Assembly: GCF_001547935.1 (NCBI RefSeq)
Contig: NZ_AP014635.1
Coordinates: 2,046,001-2,110,000, forward strand
Reading direction: 5' to 3'
Source: Vibrio tritonius
GTDB taxonomy: Bacteria > Pseudomonadota > Gammaproteobacteria > Enterobacterales > Vibrionaceae
Length of the DNA stretch: 64,000 nucleotides
This document shows, piece after piece, positions 44,260 to 55,032 of the stretch. The notes below the pieces were generated by a model, which did not search any database, was not told the DNA's origin, and worked only from the letters and a program-made list of their open reading frames with translations. Every line of letters starts with the position of its first letter. Position 1 is the first letter of the stretch. A program made the position numbers and the translations under genes.

Positions 44260-45153
44260 ATGAAAGGCCGTATTCAAGAGGCACTGAACAGCTTACCAAC
44301 GCAGATCGCTGAGTATCTGACGCCTATCGTGTTAGCTCAAGACTTTGACGCAACTATCTCTGCAGAACAATTCAGCCAACTTATTGACATAACGGGTTAT
44401 CAAGACGCTGATTTGCGAGTCTGTTTACTGCCATTAGCCGCGGCTTACGCCTATGTTCCTATTTCTAATTTTTATGTAGGGGCTTTGGTTCGTGGTTTAA
44501 GTGGTCGCCTCTACTTTGGTGCGAACATGGAATTCTATGGCGCTCAACTCGGTCAAACGATTCATGCAGAGCAAGCAGGTATTAGCCATGCATGGATGAA
44601 AGGTGAAGTGGGCATTATCGATGTAACAGTTAACCACACCCCTTGTGGTCATTGTCGTCAATTTATGAATGAGCTGACCACCGCGAAGACCATGAAAATC
44701 CAATTGCCTGCTCGTGTTGGCCAATCTTTGCAACACTATTTGCCAGAGTCATTTGGCCCAAGTGATCTTGATATCACAACTCTACTAATGGGAACGATCG
44801 ACCATAGTTACAGTAGTGACAGCGACAACGAGTTAGTTCAGTTGGGTGTACAAGCCCTCAATCGCAGCCACGCGCCTTACACCCAAAATTTCAGTGGTGT
44901 TAGCCTAGCGACCAGCACAGGCCATCGCTACAGCGGTGCATATGCAGAAAACGCGGCGTTTAACCCTAGCCTACCGCCACTGCAAGTCGCCCTAGTACAG
45001 CTACGCATGGGAGGCGATGAATTTTCGTCGATTACCCAAGCAGCGCTTGCCGAAATGGCCACTGCATCAATCAGTCATTTGGCCTGCACACAATCCACTC
45101 TCGATGCCATTAACCCTGATATCGAGTTAGATTACGCAGCGCTTTCGTCATAA
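44260..45153 (+). CDS. cdd: Cytidine deaminase
   Basis: The 297-residue protein is the two-domain dimeric type (E. coli Cdd about 294). The catalytic domain has HAEQAG with the zinc His and proton-shuttling Glu near residue 105, and PCGHC with the two zinc Cys near 128-132. The C-terminal half repeats the fold without zinc ligands ([18 protein letters not shown]). It hydrolyses cytidine and deoxycytidine to uridine and deoxyuridine in the cytoplasm. CRP- and CytR-type sites lie upstream. A long perfect hairpin begins six bases after the stop and probably ends or protects the transcript. Confidence 0.96.
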   Translation: MKGRIQEALNSLPTQIAEYLTPIVLAQDFDATISAEQFSQLIDITGYQDADLRVCLLPLAAAYAYVPISNFYVGALVRGLSGRLYFGANMEFYGAQLGQTIHAEQAGISHAWMKGEVGIIDVTVNHTPCGHCRQFMNELTTAKTMKIQLPARVGQSLQHYLPESFGPSDLDITTLLMGTIDHSYSSDSDNELVQLGVQALNRSHAPYTQNFSGVSLATSTGHRYSGAYAENAAFNPSLPPLQVALVQLRMGGDEFSSITQAALAEMATASISHLACTQSTLDAINPDIELDYAALSS

Positions 45154-45158
45154 CATCC

Positions 45159-45204
45159 CCAAATAACCTCAAGATGTTGAATTCTGCATCTTGAGGTTAT
45201 TTGG
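45159..45204. repeat. Perfect 18-bp hairpin of the MITE-like family after cdd
   Basis: Arms ccaaataacctcaagatg and catcttgaggttatttgg pair perfectly around a 10-nt loop, six bases after the cdd stop. The sequence is the terminal repeat of the 33099-33363 element. It may serve as the cdd transcription or stability signal. Confidence 0.7.
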
Positions 45205-45408
45205 ATACAATTAGCGGCAACAGTGTGTTTGAGACACTATTGTCGCTGTTCAAAACCTCTTATCGACTATTCGCTTGATTTATCGTTAAGTTCTCTTTTT
45301 TTCTTATCACTTCACCGCATAATAGTTGTGCGATACGTTATGGTTCAATGACATAAAGGCGTCATTTATCCAGCGTAAAGTCATCGGCATTATTTCCATA
45401 GTAGCGGC

Positions 45409-45424
45409 ACGCAAACGTTTGCTT
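45409..45424 (+). promoter_or_regulatory. PurR operator of purT
   Basis: acgcaaacgtttgctt matches the PurR consensus ACGCAAACGTTTTCNT closely, with the central palindromic GCAAACGTTTGC intact. It lies 68 bp before the purT ATG and should repress purT when purines are plentiful. Confidence 0.8.
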
Positions 45425-45491
45425 TTCTGTTTTTTTTGCGTATCATTGCCGCAACTTCACAAAGTGATACAAACGTAATAAGGATTTCCGT

Positions 45492-46667
45492 ATGTTGGGG
45501 ACTGCTACCCGAGCAAATGCTACTCGTGTTTTACTTCTTGGTTCTGGTGAGCTAGGCAAAGAAGTGGCGATTGAATGTCAACGCCTAGGCCTAGAAGTGA
45601 TTGCCTGTGACCGATACGCTGATGCGCCCGCGATGCAAGTGGCACATCGCAGCTATGTGTTCAATATGCTTGATGGCGAAGAGCTACAAAAAGTCATTGA
45701 AGCAGAAAAACCACATTTTGTGGTCCCTGAAGTTGAAGCTATCGCAACCGCTAAATTGGTTGAATTGGAACAGCAAGGTCTTAACGTGGTGCCTACAGCG
45801 AATGCAACCCGTTTGACCATGAACCGTGAAGGCATTCGTCGCCTAGCAGCAGAAGAACTGTCTCTACCAACATCACCTTACCGTTTCGCTGATAGCTACG
45901 AAGACTTTGCAGCCGCTGTTGCAGAAGTCGGCATCCCTTGTGTGTGTAAACCTGTCATGAGTTCATCGGGTAAAGGCCAAAGCGTTATCAAAACCGAAGC
46001 AGATGTTGATAAAGCTTGGCAATACGCGCAAGAAGGTGGCCGTACCGGTGCAGGCCGAGTGATCGTTGAAGGCTTTATTGATTTTGATTACGAAATTACC
46101 CTACTAACAGTTCGTGCAGTTGATGGCGTGCATTTCTGCGCTCCTATCGGCCACCGCCAAGAAGATGGTGATTATCGTGAATCTTGGCAGCCGCAAGTGA
46201 TGTCTGAAAACGCCTTAAAAGCCGCAGAATATGTTGCAGAGCAAGTAGTTAATGCCCTAGGTGGTTACGGAATCTTTGGTGTAGAGCTGTTTGTTAAAGG
46301 CGACAAAGTTATTTTCAACGAAGTATCTCCTCGCCCGCACGACACTGGCTTAGTTACTCTTGTTTCTCAAGACATGTCGGAATTTGCGCTGCATGTTCGT
46401 GCCTTTACAGGCATGCCAATAGGCAAGATCACGCAATACGGCGCTTGTGCATCCGCAGCAATTCTCGGTCAAGGCACTTCACAGAATCTTGCGTTTTGTG
46501 GTTTAGAAGACGCTCTATCGCTCCCACAAACGCAAATTCGTTTGTTTGCTAAACCAGAAATCAACGGCCGCCGTCGCCTAGGCGTAGCGCTTGCTCGCGG
46601 TAAAGATACCCAACAAGCGGTTGATAAAGCCATTGATTGCGCAAAAGCGGTAAAAATCGAATACTAA
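45492..46667 (+). CDS. purT: Formate-dependent phosphoribosylglycinamide formyltransferase
   Basis: The 391-residue protein is full length for PurT. It is an ATP-grasp enzyme: the N-terminal Rossmann start [22 protein letters not shown], the substrate region [10 protein letters not shown], the ATP loop [13 protein letters not shown] near residue 155 and the metal site [13 protein letters not shown] near 280. It makes formyl-GAR from GAR, formate and ATP in purine synthesis, independent of folate. AAGGA lies just upstream of the ATG, and a PurR operator controls it. A strong terminator follows. Confidence 0.97.
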   Translation: MLGTATRANATRVLLLGSGELGKEVAIECQRLGLEVIACDRYADAPAMQVAHRSYVFNMLDGEELQKVIEAEKPHFVVPEVEAIATAKLVELEQQGLNVVPTANATRLTMNREGIRRLAAEELSLPTSPYRFADSYEDFAAAVAEVGIPCVCKPVMSSSGKGQSVIKTEADVDKAWQYAQEGGRTGAGRVIVEGFIDFDYEITLLTVRAVDGVHFCAPIGHRQEDGDYRESWQPQVMSENALKAAEYVAEQVVNALGGYGIFGVELFVKGDKVIFNEVSPRPHDTGLVTLVSQDMSEFALHVRAFTGMPIGKITQYGACASAAILGQGTSQNLAFCGLEDALSLPQTQIRLFAKPEINGRRRLGVALARGKDTQQAVDKAIDCAKAVKIEY

Positions 46668-46698
46668 AACTCGATACATATGTTTTCATAAAAGTAAA

Positions 46699-46726
46699 AA
46701 GCACGTGAATCACGTGCTTTTTTTTT
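46699..46726. terminator. Bidirectional rho-independent terminator purT / tpm
   Basis: The inverted repeat agcacgtg / cacgtgct is followed by a run of eight or more T and preceded by an A-rich run. It can stop purT on the plus strand and tpm on the minus strand. Confidence 0.85.
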
Positions 46727-46731
46727 ACGAA

Positions 46732-47379
46732 CTAACTCTCGATCAACCAAACTGTTTCAGCAAATCTTGAAAGGCCTTTTTTGGCTCTTTGTGGTCCTTT
46801 TGCTGATTCCTCATTGCAATCAAGTAAAGTCACTTTTAAACCATCAAATAGTTCACAGATTTCCTGCTCAGCGACACTAAATGGTGGCCCAGCCAACTCC
46901 TCTTGTGGGTAATCTAAAGATACAAGCAACATCCGGCCGCCAGGCTTGAGTAATAGCTTAATACGTTCGGCATAAGCAACACGCATCTCTGGCGGTAAAG
47001 CAACTAATGCGGCGCGATCATAAATTAAATCCACTTTGTCGACTGGAGCAGTAAAAAAGTCTCCGGTATACAGTGAAAGCTCATCAAACTGATAGAGCTC
47101 ATGATGATTCCCTAATTGAGTCACTAACGGTGTATAAAAGTGTTCCGCGAAAAAAGCGCGCACCGCTATTTGGCTAAGCTCTACTCCAACGACCTCATTA
47201 TGGCGCTCTGCGAGCCATACTAAGTCCTCACTTTTACCGCACAAAGGTACCAGTACACTCTCTTCACGTTGAGGTTCTAGAACCGACCAGAACTGAGTTA
47301 ATAGCGGATTAACATCATGGAGGTGGAAGCCAATTTTATTGCTGGCCCATTTGTTGTGCCAAAATTCAGGGTCATTCAT
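46732..47379 (-). CDS. tpm: Thiopurine S-methyltransferase family protein
   Basis: The protein of about 215 residues starts [25 protein letters not shown] in two pieces, the typical TPMT N-terminus with WHxxW. A SAM-binding Rossmann fold follows: [28 protein letters not shown] and [18 protein letters not shown]. It methylates thiopurines and, in marine bacteria, selenium and tellurium oxyanions. The open frame extends to 47454, but the family start and a GAGAG element support 47379. Confidence 0.92.
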   Translation of the reverse strand: MNDPEFWHNKWASNKIGFHLHDVNPLLTQFWSVLEPQREESVLVPLCGKSEDLVWLAERHNEVVGVELSQIAVRAFFAEHFYTPLVTQLGNHHELYQFDELSLYTGDFFTAPVDKVDLIYDRAALVALPPEMRVAYAERIKLLLKPGGRMLLVSLDYPQEELAGPPFSVAEQEICELFDGLKVTLLDCNEESAKGPQRAKKGLSRFAETVWLIES

Positions 47380-47692
47380 TGTGTTTCTCTCGCACGTCTT
47401 TGGAGGGCTCAGACTACCTGATTCCATTTTGTAAAGGTAGCCATTTTGTATCAAGCTTTGACACTTTTCGTTACATTCTCACTTGGGAACCAATTAGCTA
47501 CGTAACAGTCTGATTAAATGTAGCTTTTAATATTGCTCACGCCAATAGACTGTCAGATATAGGTCAAGAGGATTGTAATCGATTTAGTGAGCCCCATATC
47601 TTAAGAGCAACATACTCGAACTCCGAACGCCTTGGTGTCATAGAAACTTTTTGTTCCCATTCTGACCCAATAGCGTAAGCTAAGGAGAGTAA
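47380..47692. other. tpm-relV intergenic region
   Basis: This 313-bp divergent gap should hold both promoters. No operator, repeat or RNA gene stands out. AAGGAGAG directly precedes the relV ATG. Confidence 0.5.
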
Positions 47693-48466
47693 ATGAGCCT
47701 ATTATTACGCACCACCGCGATCATGCTGTTATTGTTCAGCCGTGCGCCTGCATTTGCAGCCACCTCTGTCGATACCAGCGCCAAGGAAGATCGTAGCGAA
47801 TCGCAAAATGAAATTAGCTCAAGTGTCTTTCGTCATAGTTTGAGTGGTCTTTACGGTATTCAAAGCAACAACACTCGAGTGATTCAACCCTATAACGACT
47901 TTACTGTGCTCTATAGTAAAGCTCACCAAGCACAACATGAATTGGAAAGTTTGTGTAAAAGTGCTGCTATGCAAACCACCACATCCGTGCATTTCTCCGG
48001 CGTGAAATCAGAGCAACGAGCTTTAGATAAAATTGATTCCGAGTTTAATGGTCAAGCAGAACGTATCACCGACCTTGCTCGCGCAACGATTGTTGCTGAC
48101 GATGTACCAAGCCTTGTGCGCGCCTACGAAGTTCTTAATCGACAAGCGACTATTGTAAAAGTAAAAAACCGCTTCAAACACCCAGCACCATCAGGTTACC
48201 GAGATTTGAACGTGTTAGTTCGTTTGCCAAAAACACAAATCATTGCAGAAGTCCAGTTGCACTTGAAAGACATCGCAGAAGTAAAGAATGGAGCAGAGCA
48301 TAGCATCTACGAACAAATTCAACAGATTGAACGCAAAGCATTAAACGAGGATAGAGCGCTCAGTTCTATGGAAATGGCGCAAATAGCGAGAGTGAGAAAA
48401 CAATCCCAGCAGCTTTATCAGCAAGCCTGGCAACCTTATATTACTACTCAGCTGCAGGCCGCTTAA
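47693..48466 (+). CDS. relV: Small alarmone synthetase RelV
   Basis: The 257-residue protein has a RelA/SpoT synthetase (RelA_SpoT) domain at about 90-195 with no HD hydrolase domain. The residues I recall as essential in V. cholerae RelV (Lys107, Asp129, Arg132, Leu150, Glu188) are all present here two positions earlier (Lys105, Asp127, Arg130, Leu148, Glu186). It makes (p)ppGpp from ATP and GTP/GDP. Oddly, the N-terminus looks like a signal peptide (LLLRTTAIMLLLFSRAPAFA), although the substrates are cytoplasmic. It is transcribed alone and converges on ihfA through a shared hairpin. Confidence 0.92.
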   Translation: MSLLLRTTAIMLLLFSRAPAFAATSVDTSAKEDRSESQNEISSSVFRHSLSGLYGIQSNNTRVIQPYNDFTVLYSKAHQAQHELESLCKSAAMQTTTSVHFSGVKSEQRALDKIDSEFNGQAERITDLARATIVADDVPSLVRAYEVLNRQATIVKVKNRFKHPAPSGYRDLNVLVRLPKTQIIAEVQLHLKDIAEVKNGAEHSIYEQIQQIERKALNEDRALSSMEMAQIARVRKQSQQLYQQAWQPYITTQLQAA

Positions 48467-48489
48467 CCTGAAATTCCCTATCAGAATAA

Positions 48490-48526
48490 AGCATATAGAC
48501 CATGTCTTAAAACATGGTCTTATGCT
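48490..48526. terminator. Hairpin between convergent relV and ihfA
   Basis: Nested arms agcata-agaccatgt and acatggtct-tatgct form a long stem. On the minus strand it is followed by TTTATT, and on the plus strand a T-run comes after a 7-base gap. A bidirectional terminator is likely. Confidence 0.65.
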
Positions 48527-48532
48527 CGGTCC

Positions 48533-48832
48533 TTATTTTTTGACGTCTTTTAAGTTCTCGACACGGGCTTTCAGTTTTTGCCCTGGGCGGAACGTTACGA
48601 CACGTCGTGCGGAGATAGGAATATCTTCCCCTGTTTTCGGATTACGACCTGGACGTTGATTCTTATCACGCAGATCGAAGTTACCGAAACCAGAGAGTTT
48701 TACCTGTTCGCCGCCTTCGAGTGCTCGACGAATTTCTTCGAAAAACACCTCAACCGTTTCCTTGGCATCGCGTTTGCTGAAACCTAATTTTTCAAACAGG
48801 CTTTCTGCCAAATCGGCCTTTGTGAGCGCCAT
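48533..48832 (-). CDS. ihfA: Integration host factor subunit alpha
   Basis: The 99-residue protein is of the HU/IHF family: [42 protein letters not shown] (in parts) and the DNA-intercalating arm [23 protein letters not shown] with the conserved Pro. IHF bends DNA and often assists sigma-54 activators, so it may also act at the PEP-CTERM promoter. The start is fixed by GAGGGAAG before the ATG at 48832; the longer frame to 48892 is not needed. It lies 466 bp after pheT, beyond a terminator, so it must have its own promoter. Confidence 0.97.
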   Translation of the reverse strand: MALTKADLAESLFEKLGFSKRDAKETVEVFFEEIRRALEGGEQVKLSGFGNFDLRDKNQRPGRNPKTGEDIPISARRVVTFRPGQKLKARVENLKDVKK

Positions 48833-49298
48833 AAAACTTCCCTCAAAGCTTAAGTTAATCTTGCTGTCTTGAAGACAGCGCCTTTGCAGCATTTTGCTAC
48901 TTTTTTGCCTAGCCGAATCAACAACATATCGGCCGCACCTGAAAAGTGTATGCCAAGCTCATGATTTTCGCCAACTTTTTTCAACGATGAAAATCGCACT
49001 CTGACAAAAACTAGACGCATATAATTTGAAAAAGACCAAAATTTGACGTCAAAACAGAGCTCATACGGTGCATTAACTAGATTATAATACTTAAAAATTA
49101 ATATTTTATAGTATTTTATATCATTTAATGGAAATGTAAAAATTTTCCCACCCAGATCAAATTTTTAAATTCTCTAAAAAATCATGATGTTAGTTTACCT
49201 CATTCTAACAAAAAGCGACTAGAAAGCGGCAAACTTGGCAAAAAAAAGAGGCTTCCATAGGAAGCCTCTTTTGCAAATTTGCGGTATAGCTAACAAAT
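48833..49298. other. ihfA-pheT intergenic region
   Basis: The 466-bp AT-rich region contains the pheT terminator (49241-49273) and must contain an ihfA promoter on the minus strand. ttgacgtcaaattt near 49045 (minus strand) is the best -35 candidate, but the -10 is ambiguous. Confidence 0.5.
49241..49273 (-). terminator. Terminator of pheT
   Basis: Stem gaggcttcc / ggaagcctc with a 3-nt loop is flanked by a seven-base A run that reads as U-run on the minus strand. It lies 26 bp after the pheT stop. Confidence 0.85.
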
Positions 49299-51686
49299 TT
49301 AGTCGCGTAGAGTTGCGCCAAATTGTTCGCCAATTGCGGCAACGATAGCATCAACAGAAGTAGAAATATCTGCTTCTTCGAGTGTGCGTTCTGTTGACTG
49401 TAGGATAAGAGCGATAGCAAGGCTCTTCTTACCTTCTTCAATACCTTTACCTACATAAACATCAAACAGGTCCGCTTCTTTAAGTAGCTCACCACCAGCT
49501 TGTTCACAGGCTTTAACAATCACATCCGCAGCCACTGCTTCATCCACCACTACCGCGATATCACGACGGTTTGCAGGGAACTTAGACAAAGAAACCGCTT
49601 CAGGAATCACGCGAGTCGCGATCGCATTCCATTCAATTTCAAATACGATAGTGCGACCATTCAAGCCGAATTTGCGCTCTAGCTCTGGGTGAACAGTGCC
49701 AATGACACCAACTTGCTTGCCATCAACAATGATTGCTGCAGATTGGCCAGGGTGCAATGCTGGATGTTTCACAGCAGCAAAACTGTAAGCACGACCGTTA
49801 GCCGTTAGGTCTAGAATGGCTTCTAGATCACCTTTAAGGTCAAAAAAGTCAACGGTTGTGGTAGTCAGGTTCCAGTGCTCATCGTTTACCGTACCAGAGA
49901 TCACGCCTGCTAGCATTGGTTCTTGGCGCATGCCGTTTTCTGCTGCTTGATCAGGAGTGAAACGCAGACCATACTCAAACAGACGTACACGTGGTTGTTG
50001 ACGTTTTTGGTTACGAACCACTGTATTTAGCAGACCTTGAATTAGGCTCAAACGCATCGCTGACATGTCAGCCGAAATTGGGTTTGGTAACACTAGAGGT
50101 TCAACATCTGGCACAATCAGTTTTTGTTGCTCAGGTTCAACGAAGCTGTAAGTAATTGCTTCGTGGTAACCACGGTCAACAAGCAAGTCACGTACACGTT
50201 TAAGCGGCATGTTTGCCTCTTTGTGTAGGTTCATACTCAAACCAGCAACTGGCGCTTGATTTGGAATATTGTCGTAACCGTAGATACGACCTACTTCTTC
50301 AATCAAATCTTGTTCGATTGCGATATCGAAACGCCAGCTAGGAGCTTTTGCAGTCCAACCTGACTCTGTCGATTCTACAGTCATACCCAGACGCTCAAGA
50401 ATTTCTACCACTTCTGCATCTTCAATATGGTGACCAAGTAGATCGTCCAATTTAGTGCGACGTAGAGAAACCACGTTTGCTTTTGGTAGGTTTGCTTCTG
50501 ATTCAGCCGTCACAACAGGACCTGCTTCACCACCACAGATCTCTAGCAATAGCGCAGTTGCACGTTCGATAGCAGACGCTTGCAATTCAAAGTCCACACC
50601 ACGTTCGAAACGCATTGATGAATCAGTGTGTAGACCGTATTCACGTGCGCGACCACGAATCGCAGCGGGAGTGAAGAATGCACACTCAAGTACCACGTCT
50701 TTTGTTTCAGAGCTCACACCTGAGTGTTCGCCACCGAAGATACCAGCAAGAGCCAGTGCTTTGTTGTGGTCAGCCACAACAAGAGTGCCGTCTTTAAGTT
50801 CTGCTTCAGTACCGTCAAGAAGCGTCAGTTTTTCGCCCGCTTCTGCTAGACGAACCACGATACCACCTTCAACCTGTGCAAGATCAAATGCGTGCATTGG
50901 TTGGCCTTGCTCAAGCATCACGTAGTTGGTCACGTCAACGATTGGATCGATTGAACGAATACCACAGCGGCGCAAGTTCTCTTGCATCCACATTGGTGTT
51001 GTCGCTGCAACGTTTACGTTCTTAACTACACGGCTTAAGTAACGAGGACACGCTTCTTCTGCTTTCACATCGATAGACACTTGGTCAGAGATGGTTGCAG
51101 CAACAGCTTCGCTTGCAGGAGCCGTTACGTCTGCGCGGTTTAGTACACCTACTTCACGAGCCATACCACGGATACTGAAACAGTCTGCACGGTTTGCTGT
51201 TAGGTCTACGTCTACAGTCACGTCATTCAGTTTTAGGAATTCGCGGAAATCAGTACCGATTACTGCATCTTCTGCCAACTCCATGATGCCGTCAGATTCT
51301 ACATCGATACCCAGTTCAGAGAATGAACACAGCATACCGTATGAAGGTTGACCACGTAGTTTCGCTTTCTTAATTTTGAAATCGCCTGGTAGCGTTGCGC
51401 CCACAGTAGCAACCGCTACTTTAAGACCTTGGCGGCAGTTTGGTGCACCACAAACGATATCAAGCAGTTCTTCTTCGCCCACGTCTACTTTTGTAACGCG
51501 TAGCTTGTCAGCGTCTGGGTGTTGTGCACATTCGACAACTTTACCCACTTTCACGCCGTTAAATTCGCCAGCCACAGGAAGAACGTCGTCTACCTCTAGA
51601 CCAGCCATAGTGATTTGATGAGTTAGCTCGTCAGTTGTTACCGCAGGGTTAACCCACTCACGAAGCCATGATTCACTGAATTTCAT
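49299..51686 (-). CDS. pheT: Phenylalanyl-tRNA synthetase beta subunit
   Basis: The 795-residue protein has the E. coli PheT length. The N-terminal tRNA-binding (EMAP-like) domain is at ~40-150 ([23 protein letters not shown] in part). The B3/4 editing domain is at ~210-390, B5 at ~405-475, the catalytic-like core at ~490-690 and the ferredoxin-fold anticodon domain at the end ([21 protein letters not shown]). It pairs with PheS to charge tRNA-Phe and edits Tyr-tRNA-Phe. It starts 30 bp after the pheS stop in the same operon. Confidence 0.97.
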   Translation of the reverse strand: MKFSESWLREWVNPAVTTDELTHQITMAGLEVDDVLPVAGEFNGVKVGKVVECAQHPDADKLRVTKVDVGEEELLDIVCGAPNCRQGLKVAVATVGATLPGDFKIKKAKLRGQPSYGMLCSFSELGIDVESDGIMELAEDAVIGTDFREFLKLNDVTVDVDLTANRADCFSIRGMAREVGVLNRADVTAPASEAVAATISDQVSIDVKAEEACPRYLSRVVKNVNVAATTPMWMQENLRRCGIRSIDPIVDVTNYVMLEQGQPMHAFDLAQVEGGIVVRLAEAGEKLTLLDGTEAELKDGTLVVADHNKALALAGIFGGEHSGVSSETKDVVLECAFFTPAAIRGRAREYGLHTDSSMRFERGVDFELQASAIERATALLLEICGGEAGPVVTAESEANLPKANVVSLRRTKLDDLLGHHIEDAEVVEILERLGMTVESTESGWTAKAPSWRFDIAIEQDLIEEVGRIYGYDNIPNQAPVAGLSMNLHKEANMPLKRVRDLLVDRGYHEAITYSFVEPEQQKLIVPDVEPLVLPNPISADMSAMRLSLIQGLLNTVVRNQKRQQPRVRLFEYGLRFTPDQAAENGMRQEPMLAGVISGTVNDEHWNLTTTTVDFFDLKGDLEAILDLTANGRAYSFAAVKHPALHPGQSAAIIVDGKQVGVIGTVHPELERKFGLNGRTIVFEIEWNAIATRVIPEAVSLSKFPANRRDIAVVVDEAVAADVIVKACEQAGGELLKEADLFDVYVGKGIEEGKKSLAIALILQSTERTLEEADISTSVDAIVAAIGEQFGATLRD

Positions 51687-51716
51687 AGTGTTTCTTTTCC
51701 CTCTTGGGGCCCCTGA

Positions 51717-52739
<1,023 letters not shown>

Positions 52740-52995
52740 TCAAAAGGAATTCCAAGGGTCCTGAATGGTTATTCATACAGGTACCCGCTAGATTGACCTT
52801 AGGGATTCTTGGGGTATTTCAAATAGCTTTACATACTACCGAAAGCCGCTGTTAAAGCCAAATGAAATGCACTGTTCAAAGCAAGTTCGCGTATTTGTTC
52901 ACCAAGTTTTCTTTTGACGAATTCAAATTGCTTTGACAAAGTGGGCTCAACTAACCAAGCAACTGGTTTTACGAGGTTTTCCTATTGGAGAAAAT

Positions 52996-53478
52996 ATGCA
53001 AGCACAGATAGTACCTATTGATTCACATCACGATGAGGCAATGTGCCACATTATCAAAACCGTGGGCGCGGAATTTGGCGCAATCGGCGACGGCTTTGGC
53101 CCATCCGATGCTGAAGTTTTGCACATGAGCCAGCACTATTCCGTTTCTGATCACAGTGGCTATTTTGTTATCGAACAAAACGGGGTTGTCCTCGGTGGCG
53201 GCGGAATTGCCCCATTTGCAGGCTCAACAGAACGCTGTGAGCTGAGAAAGGTCTTCTTGTCACCTCAAGCTCGTGGCCTAGGGATGGGAAGACAGTTGGT
53301 GGCGTATTGCCTTCAGTTTGCTCGAGAAATGGGATACGCGCACTGTTACCTCGACACCTTACATACCATGTCCGGTGCGATAGCCCTCTATGAAAAACTG
53401 GGATTTGAGCATCTTCCAGCACCATACTCCGGCACTGAGCATAATGGGTGTGATGTATGGATGGAGTGCCAGCTTTAA
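52996..53478 (+). CDS. GNAT-family N-acetyltransferase
   Basis: The protein of about 160 residues has the GNAT core: VLGGGGIAPFAGS, the acetyl-CoA loop LRKVFLSPQARGLGMGRQLVAYCL (motif A, in two parts) and the closing ALYEKLGFEHLPAPY. It transfers an acetyl group to an amine; substrate unknown. TTGGAG precedes the ATG at 52996. The frame extends upstream to 52933 without a good ribosome site. It is divergent from pheS and followed by the tRNA-Leu terminator of the opposite strand. Confidence 0.85.
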   Translation: MQAQIVPIDSHHDEAMCHIIKTVGAEFGAIGDGFGPSDAEVLHMSQHYSVSDHSGYFVIEQNGVVLGGGGIAPFAGSTERCELRKVFLSPQARGLGMGRQLVAYCLQFAREMGYAHCYLDTLHTMSGAIALYEKLGFEHLPAPYSGTEHNGCDVWMECQL

Positions 53479-53511
53479 CCACGCGGCTAGGTTTAATAAA
53501 GCGTAGCAACG

Positions 53512-53543
53512 AAAAAGCCCCGACGGTTAAGTCAGGGCTTTTT
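53512..53543 (-). terminator. Terminator of the tRNA-Leu unit
   Basis: On the minus strand the RNA forms agccctgac / gtcggggct, with one U-G wobble that only works on this strand, followed by a U-run. It resembles the terminators inside the 142-bp repeats. It may also stop the GNAT gene on the plus strand. Confidence 0.8.
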
Positions 53544-53573
53544 GAATTCGTTGTGTTTTACCGCACAAATAGA

Positions 53574-53660
53574 TGGTGCCCCGGGCCGGACTTGAACCGG
53601 CACAGCGCGAACGCCGAGGGATTTTAAATCCCTTGTGTCTACCAATTCCACCACCAGGGC
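53574..53660 (-). tRNA. tRNA-Leu (UAA), copy 2
   Basis: An 87-nt gene including encoded CCA. The anticodon stem GGGAT/ATCCC frames TTTAAAA, giving UAA, and the long variable arm is present. It is identical to the copy at 54423-54509. An AT-rich stretch upstream (53700-53770) could supply its own promoter. Confidence 0.95.
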
Positions 53661-53893
53661 AACGCAATTATGCGATGGGTAAGACACCATCTGTTCCAAC
53701 ACTTTCGTCGGGAACAGGTGTAATGTACCCTATTCTCTTAATAGATCAATAAAAATATTCGCAATTTCAATCAACTGAACAACAAGCCACCTTTTAGATC
53801 ATTTCAGACCCAACTTGCGAACACTTTACCACCAACCAAAAAATCCCACATCCCGACATAATATTAATCGTCATCAGATGATAAGGAAAAAGT

Positions 53894-54319
53894 CGACACA
53901 CGAGGTTCCCTTTTTATAGCCTTGGCGTGACCTCAACCTTGGCAAGGAACTCCGCCTAAATCAGCGCGGTGAATTTTGAAAGTACGCAGAAACAAAAAAG
54001 CCCTGACTGTTAAGTCAGAGCTTTCTTATTTGGAGCGACACACGAGGTTCCCTTTTTATAGCCTTGGCGTGACCTCAGCCTTGGCAAGGAACTCCGCCTA
54101 AATCAGCGCGGTGAACTTTTCATGTACGCAATAACAAAAAAGCCCCGACTGTTAAGTCAGAGCTTTCTTATTTGGAGCGACACACGAGGTTCCCTTTTTA
54201 TAGCCTTGGCGTGACCTCAACCTTGGCAAGGAACTCCGCCTAAATCAGCGCGGTGAACTTTTCATGTACGCAATAACAAAAAAGCCCCGACTGTTAAGTG
54301 AGGGCTTTCTTATTTGGAG
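53894..54319 (-). repeat. Three 142-bp tandem repeats derived from tRNA-Gly, each with a terminator
   Basis: Units start at 53894, 54036 and 54178, and the same phase (54320) opens the true tRNA-Gly at 54315-54390. On the minus strand each unit keeps the tRNA-Gly 3' end (ACCTCGTGTGTCGC, then TCCA in the second and third units) and the anticodon-loop stretch CCTTGCCAAGGTTGAGGTCACG. The T-arm is broken by CCAAGGCTATAAAAAGG and the 5' half is replaced. They cannot fold as tRNA. Each unit also carries a stem GCTCTGACT / AGTCAGGGC with a U-run (53994-54027, 54136-54169; the 54278-54311 version has one changed base). They look like degenerate copies from tandem duplication. Confidence 0.85.
54278..54311 (-). 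terminator. Terminator after tRNA-Gly copy 2
   Basis: Minus-strand stem and U-run a few bases after the CCA end of the tRNA at 54315-54390. This should end the Cys-Gly-Leu-Gly transcript before the degenerate repeats, unless read-through occurs. Confidence 0.75.
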
Positions 54320-54390
54320 CGACACACGAGGTTCGAACTCGTGACCTCAACCTTGGCAAGGTTGCGCTCTACCAACTGAGCTAGTGTCGC
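54315..54390 (-). tRNA. tRNA-Gly (GCC), copy 2
   Basis: A 76-nt gene with encoded CCA; the anticodon loop CTTGCCAAG gives GCC. The sequence equals the copy at 54592-54667. It is the parent-type sequence of the three degenerate repeats directly downstream on the minus strand. Confidence 0.96.
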
Positions 54391-54422
54391 ATGAAATACG
54401 AAATTTTGTATTTCGAAATAGA

Positions 54423-54509
54423 TGGTGCCCCGGGCCGGACTTGAACCGGCACAGCGCGAACGCCGAGGGATTTTAAATCCCTTGTGTCTACCAATTCCAC
54501 CACCAGGGC
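54423..54509 (-). tRNA. tRNA-Leu (UAA), copy 1
   Basis: An 87-nt gene with CCA, anticodon UAA and a long variable arm. It lies between the two tRNA-Gly genes in the cotranscribed array. Confidence 0.96.
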
Positions 54510-54591
54510 ACACAAAACTGGTTTGTGATGCCTTTACAGAAAGAGTAAAACACCATCTTGATACCGAACATGAGTTCCATATCTTAAAATT

Positions 54592-54667
54592 TGGAGCGAC
54601 ACACGAGGTTCGAACTCGTGACCTCAACCTTGGCAAGGTTGCGCTCTACCAACTGAGCTAGTGTCGC
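54592..54667 (-). tRNA. tRNA-Gly (GCC), copy 1
   Basis: A 76-nt gene with CCA and anticodon GCC. It starts three bases after the tRNA-Cys 3' end in transcription order. Confidence 0.96.
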
Positions 54668-54670
54668 AAA

Positions 54671-54744
54671 TGGAGGCGCGTCCCGGAGTCGAACCGAGGT
54701 CCACGGATTTGCAATCCGCTGCATGGCCACTCTGCCAACACGCC
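54671..54744 (-). tRNA. tRNA-Cys (GCA)
   Basis: A 74-nt gene with CCA. The acceptor stem GGCGTGT/ACGCGCC and anticodon loop ATTGCAAAT give GCA. It is first in the array, directly behind the promoter. Confidence 0.96.
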
Positions 54745-54799
54745 TCTGTAAGTTCAGAACCCAATCGGTTAACACCGTTGTTCCTGACTACGGGGATGC

Positions 54800-54827
54800 A
54801 TTCTACGGATTCGATGCAGCGAGTCAA
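54800..54827 (-). promoter_or_regulatory. Promoter of the tRNA array
   Basis: On the minus strand TTGACT (54827-54822) and TAGAAT (54805-54800) are 16 bases apart. A GC-rich discriminator (GCATCCCCG) follows, typical of stringently controlled stable-RNA promoters. It lies about 55 bp before tRNA-Cys. Confidence 0.75.
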
Positions 54828-54981
54828 CACTATTTTTTCCAATTTTGTATCGTTTGGCTATTTAACATTCAAACCGGGCTTTTTTGGCTAAATTAGATAC
54901 AAAAATATCGATTTTTCCGCGAGATAAATCACACCAAACAAGAAAATGCACTAAATACTCATTTCTAGCGCCATGAAATAG

Positions 54982-55012
54982 AAAAAGGCAGGAGATCCCT
55001 CCTGCCTTTTCT
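54982..55012 (-). terminator. Terminator of pgsA
   Basis: Stem ggcaggag / ctcctgcc is flanked by an A-run on the left (U-run on the minus strand), 20 bp after the pgsA stop. Confidence 0.85.
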
Positions 55013-55032
55013 TCGTTCGCTATTCGATGTGG

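Larger units (their letters stand above)
45154..45491. other. cdd-purT intergenic region
   Basis: The 338-bp gap contains the 45159-45204 hairpin at its left end and a PurR operator at 45409-45424. Between them is AT-rich sequence in which I see no gene. Confidence 0.6.

Noticed and set aside
50455-50925. Long open frame antisense to pheT
   Set aside because: Its low-complexity Ser/Arg/Thr-rich product is typical of a shadow of a strongly coding opposite strand, and there is no ribosome site.
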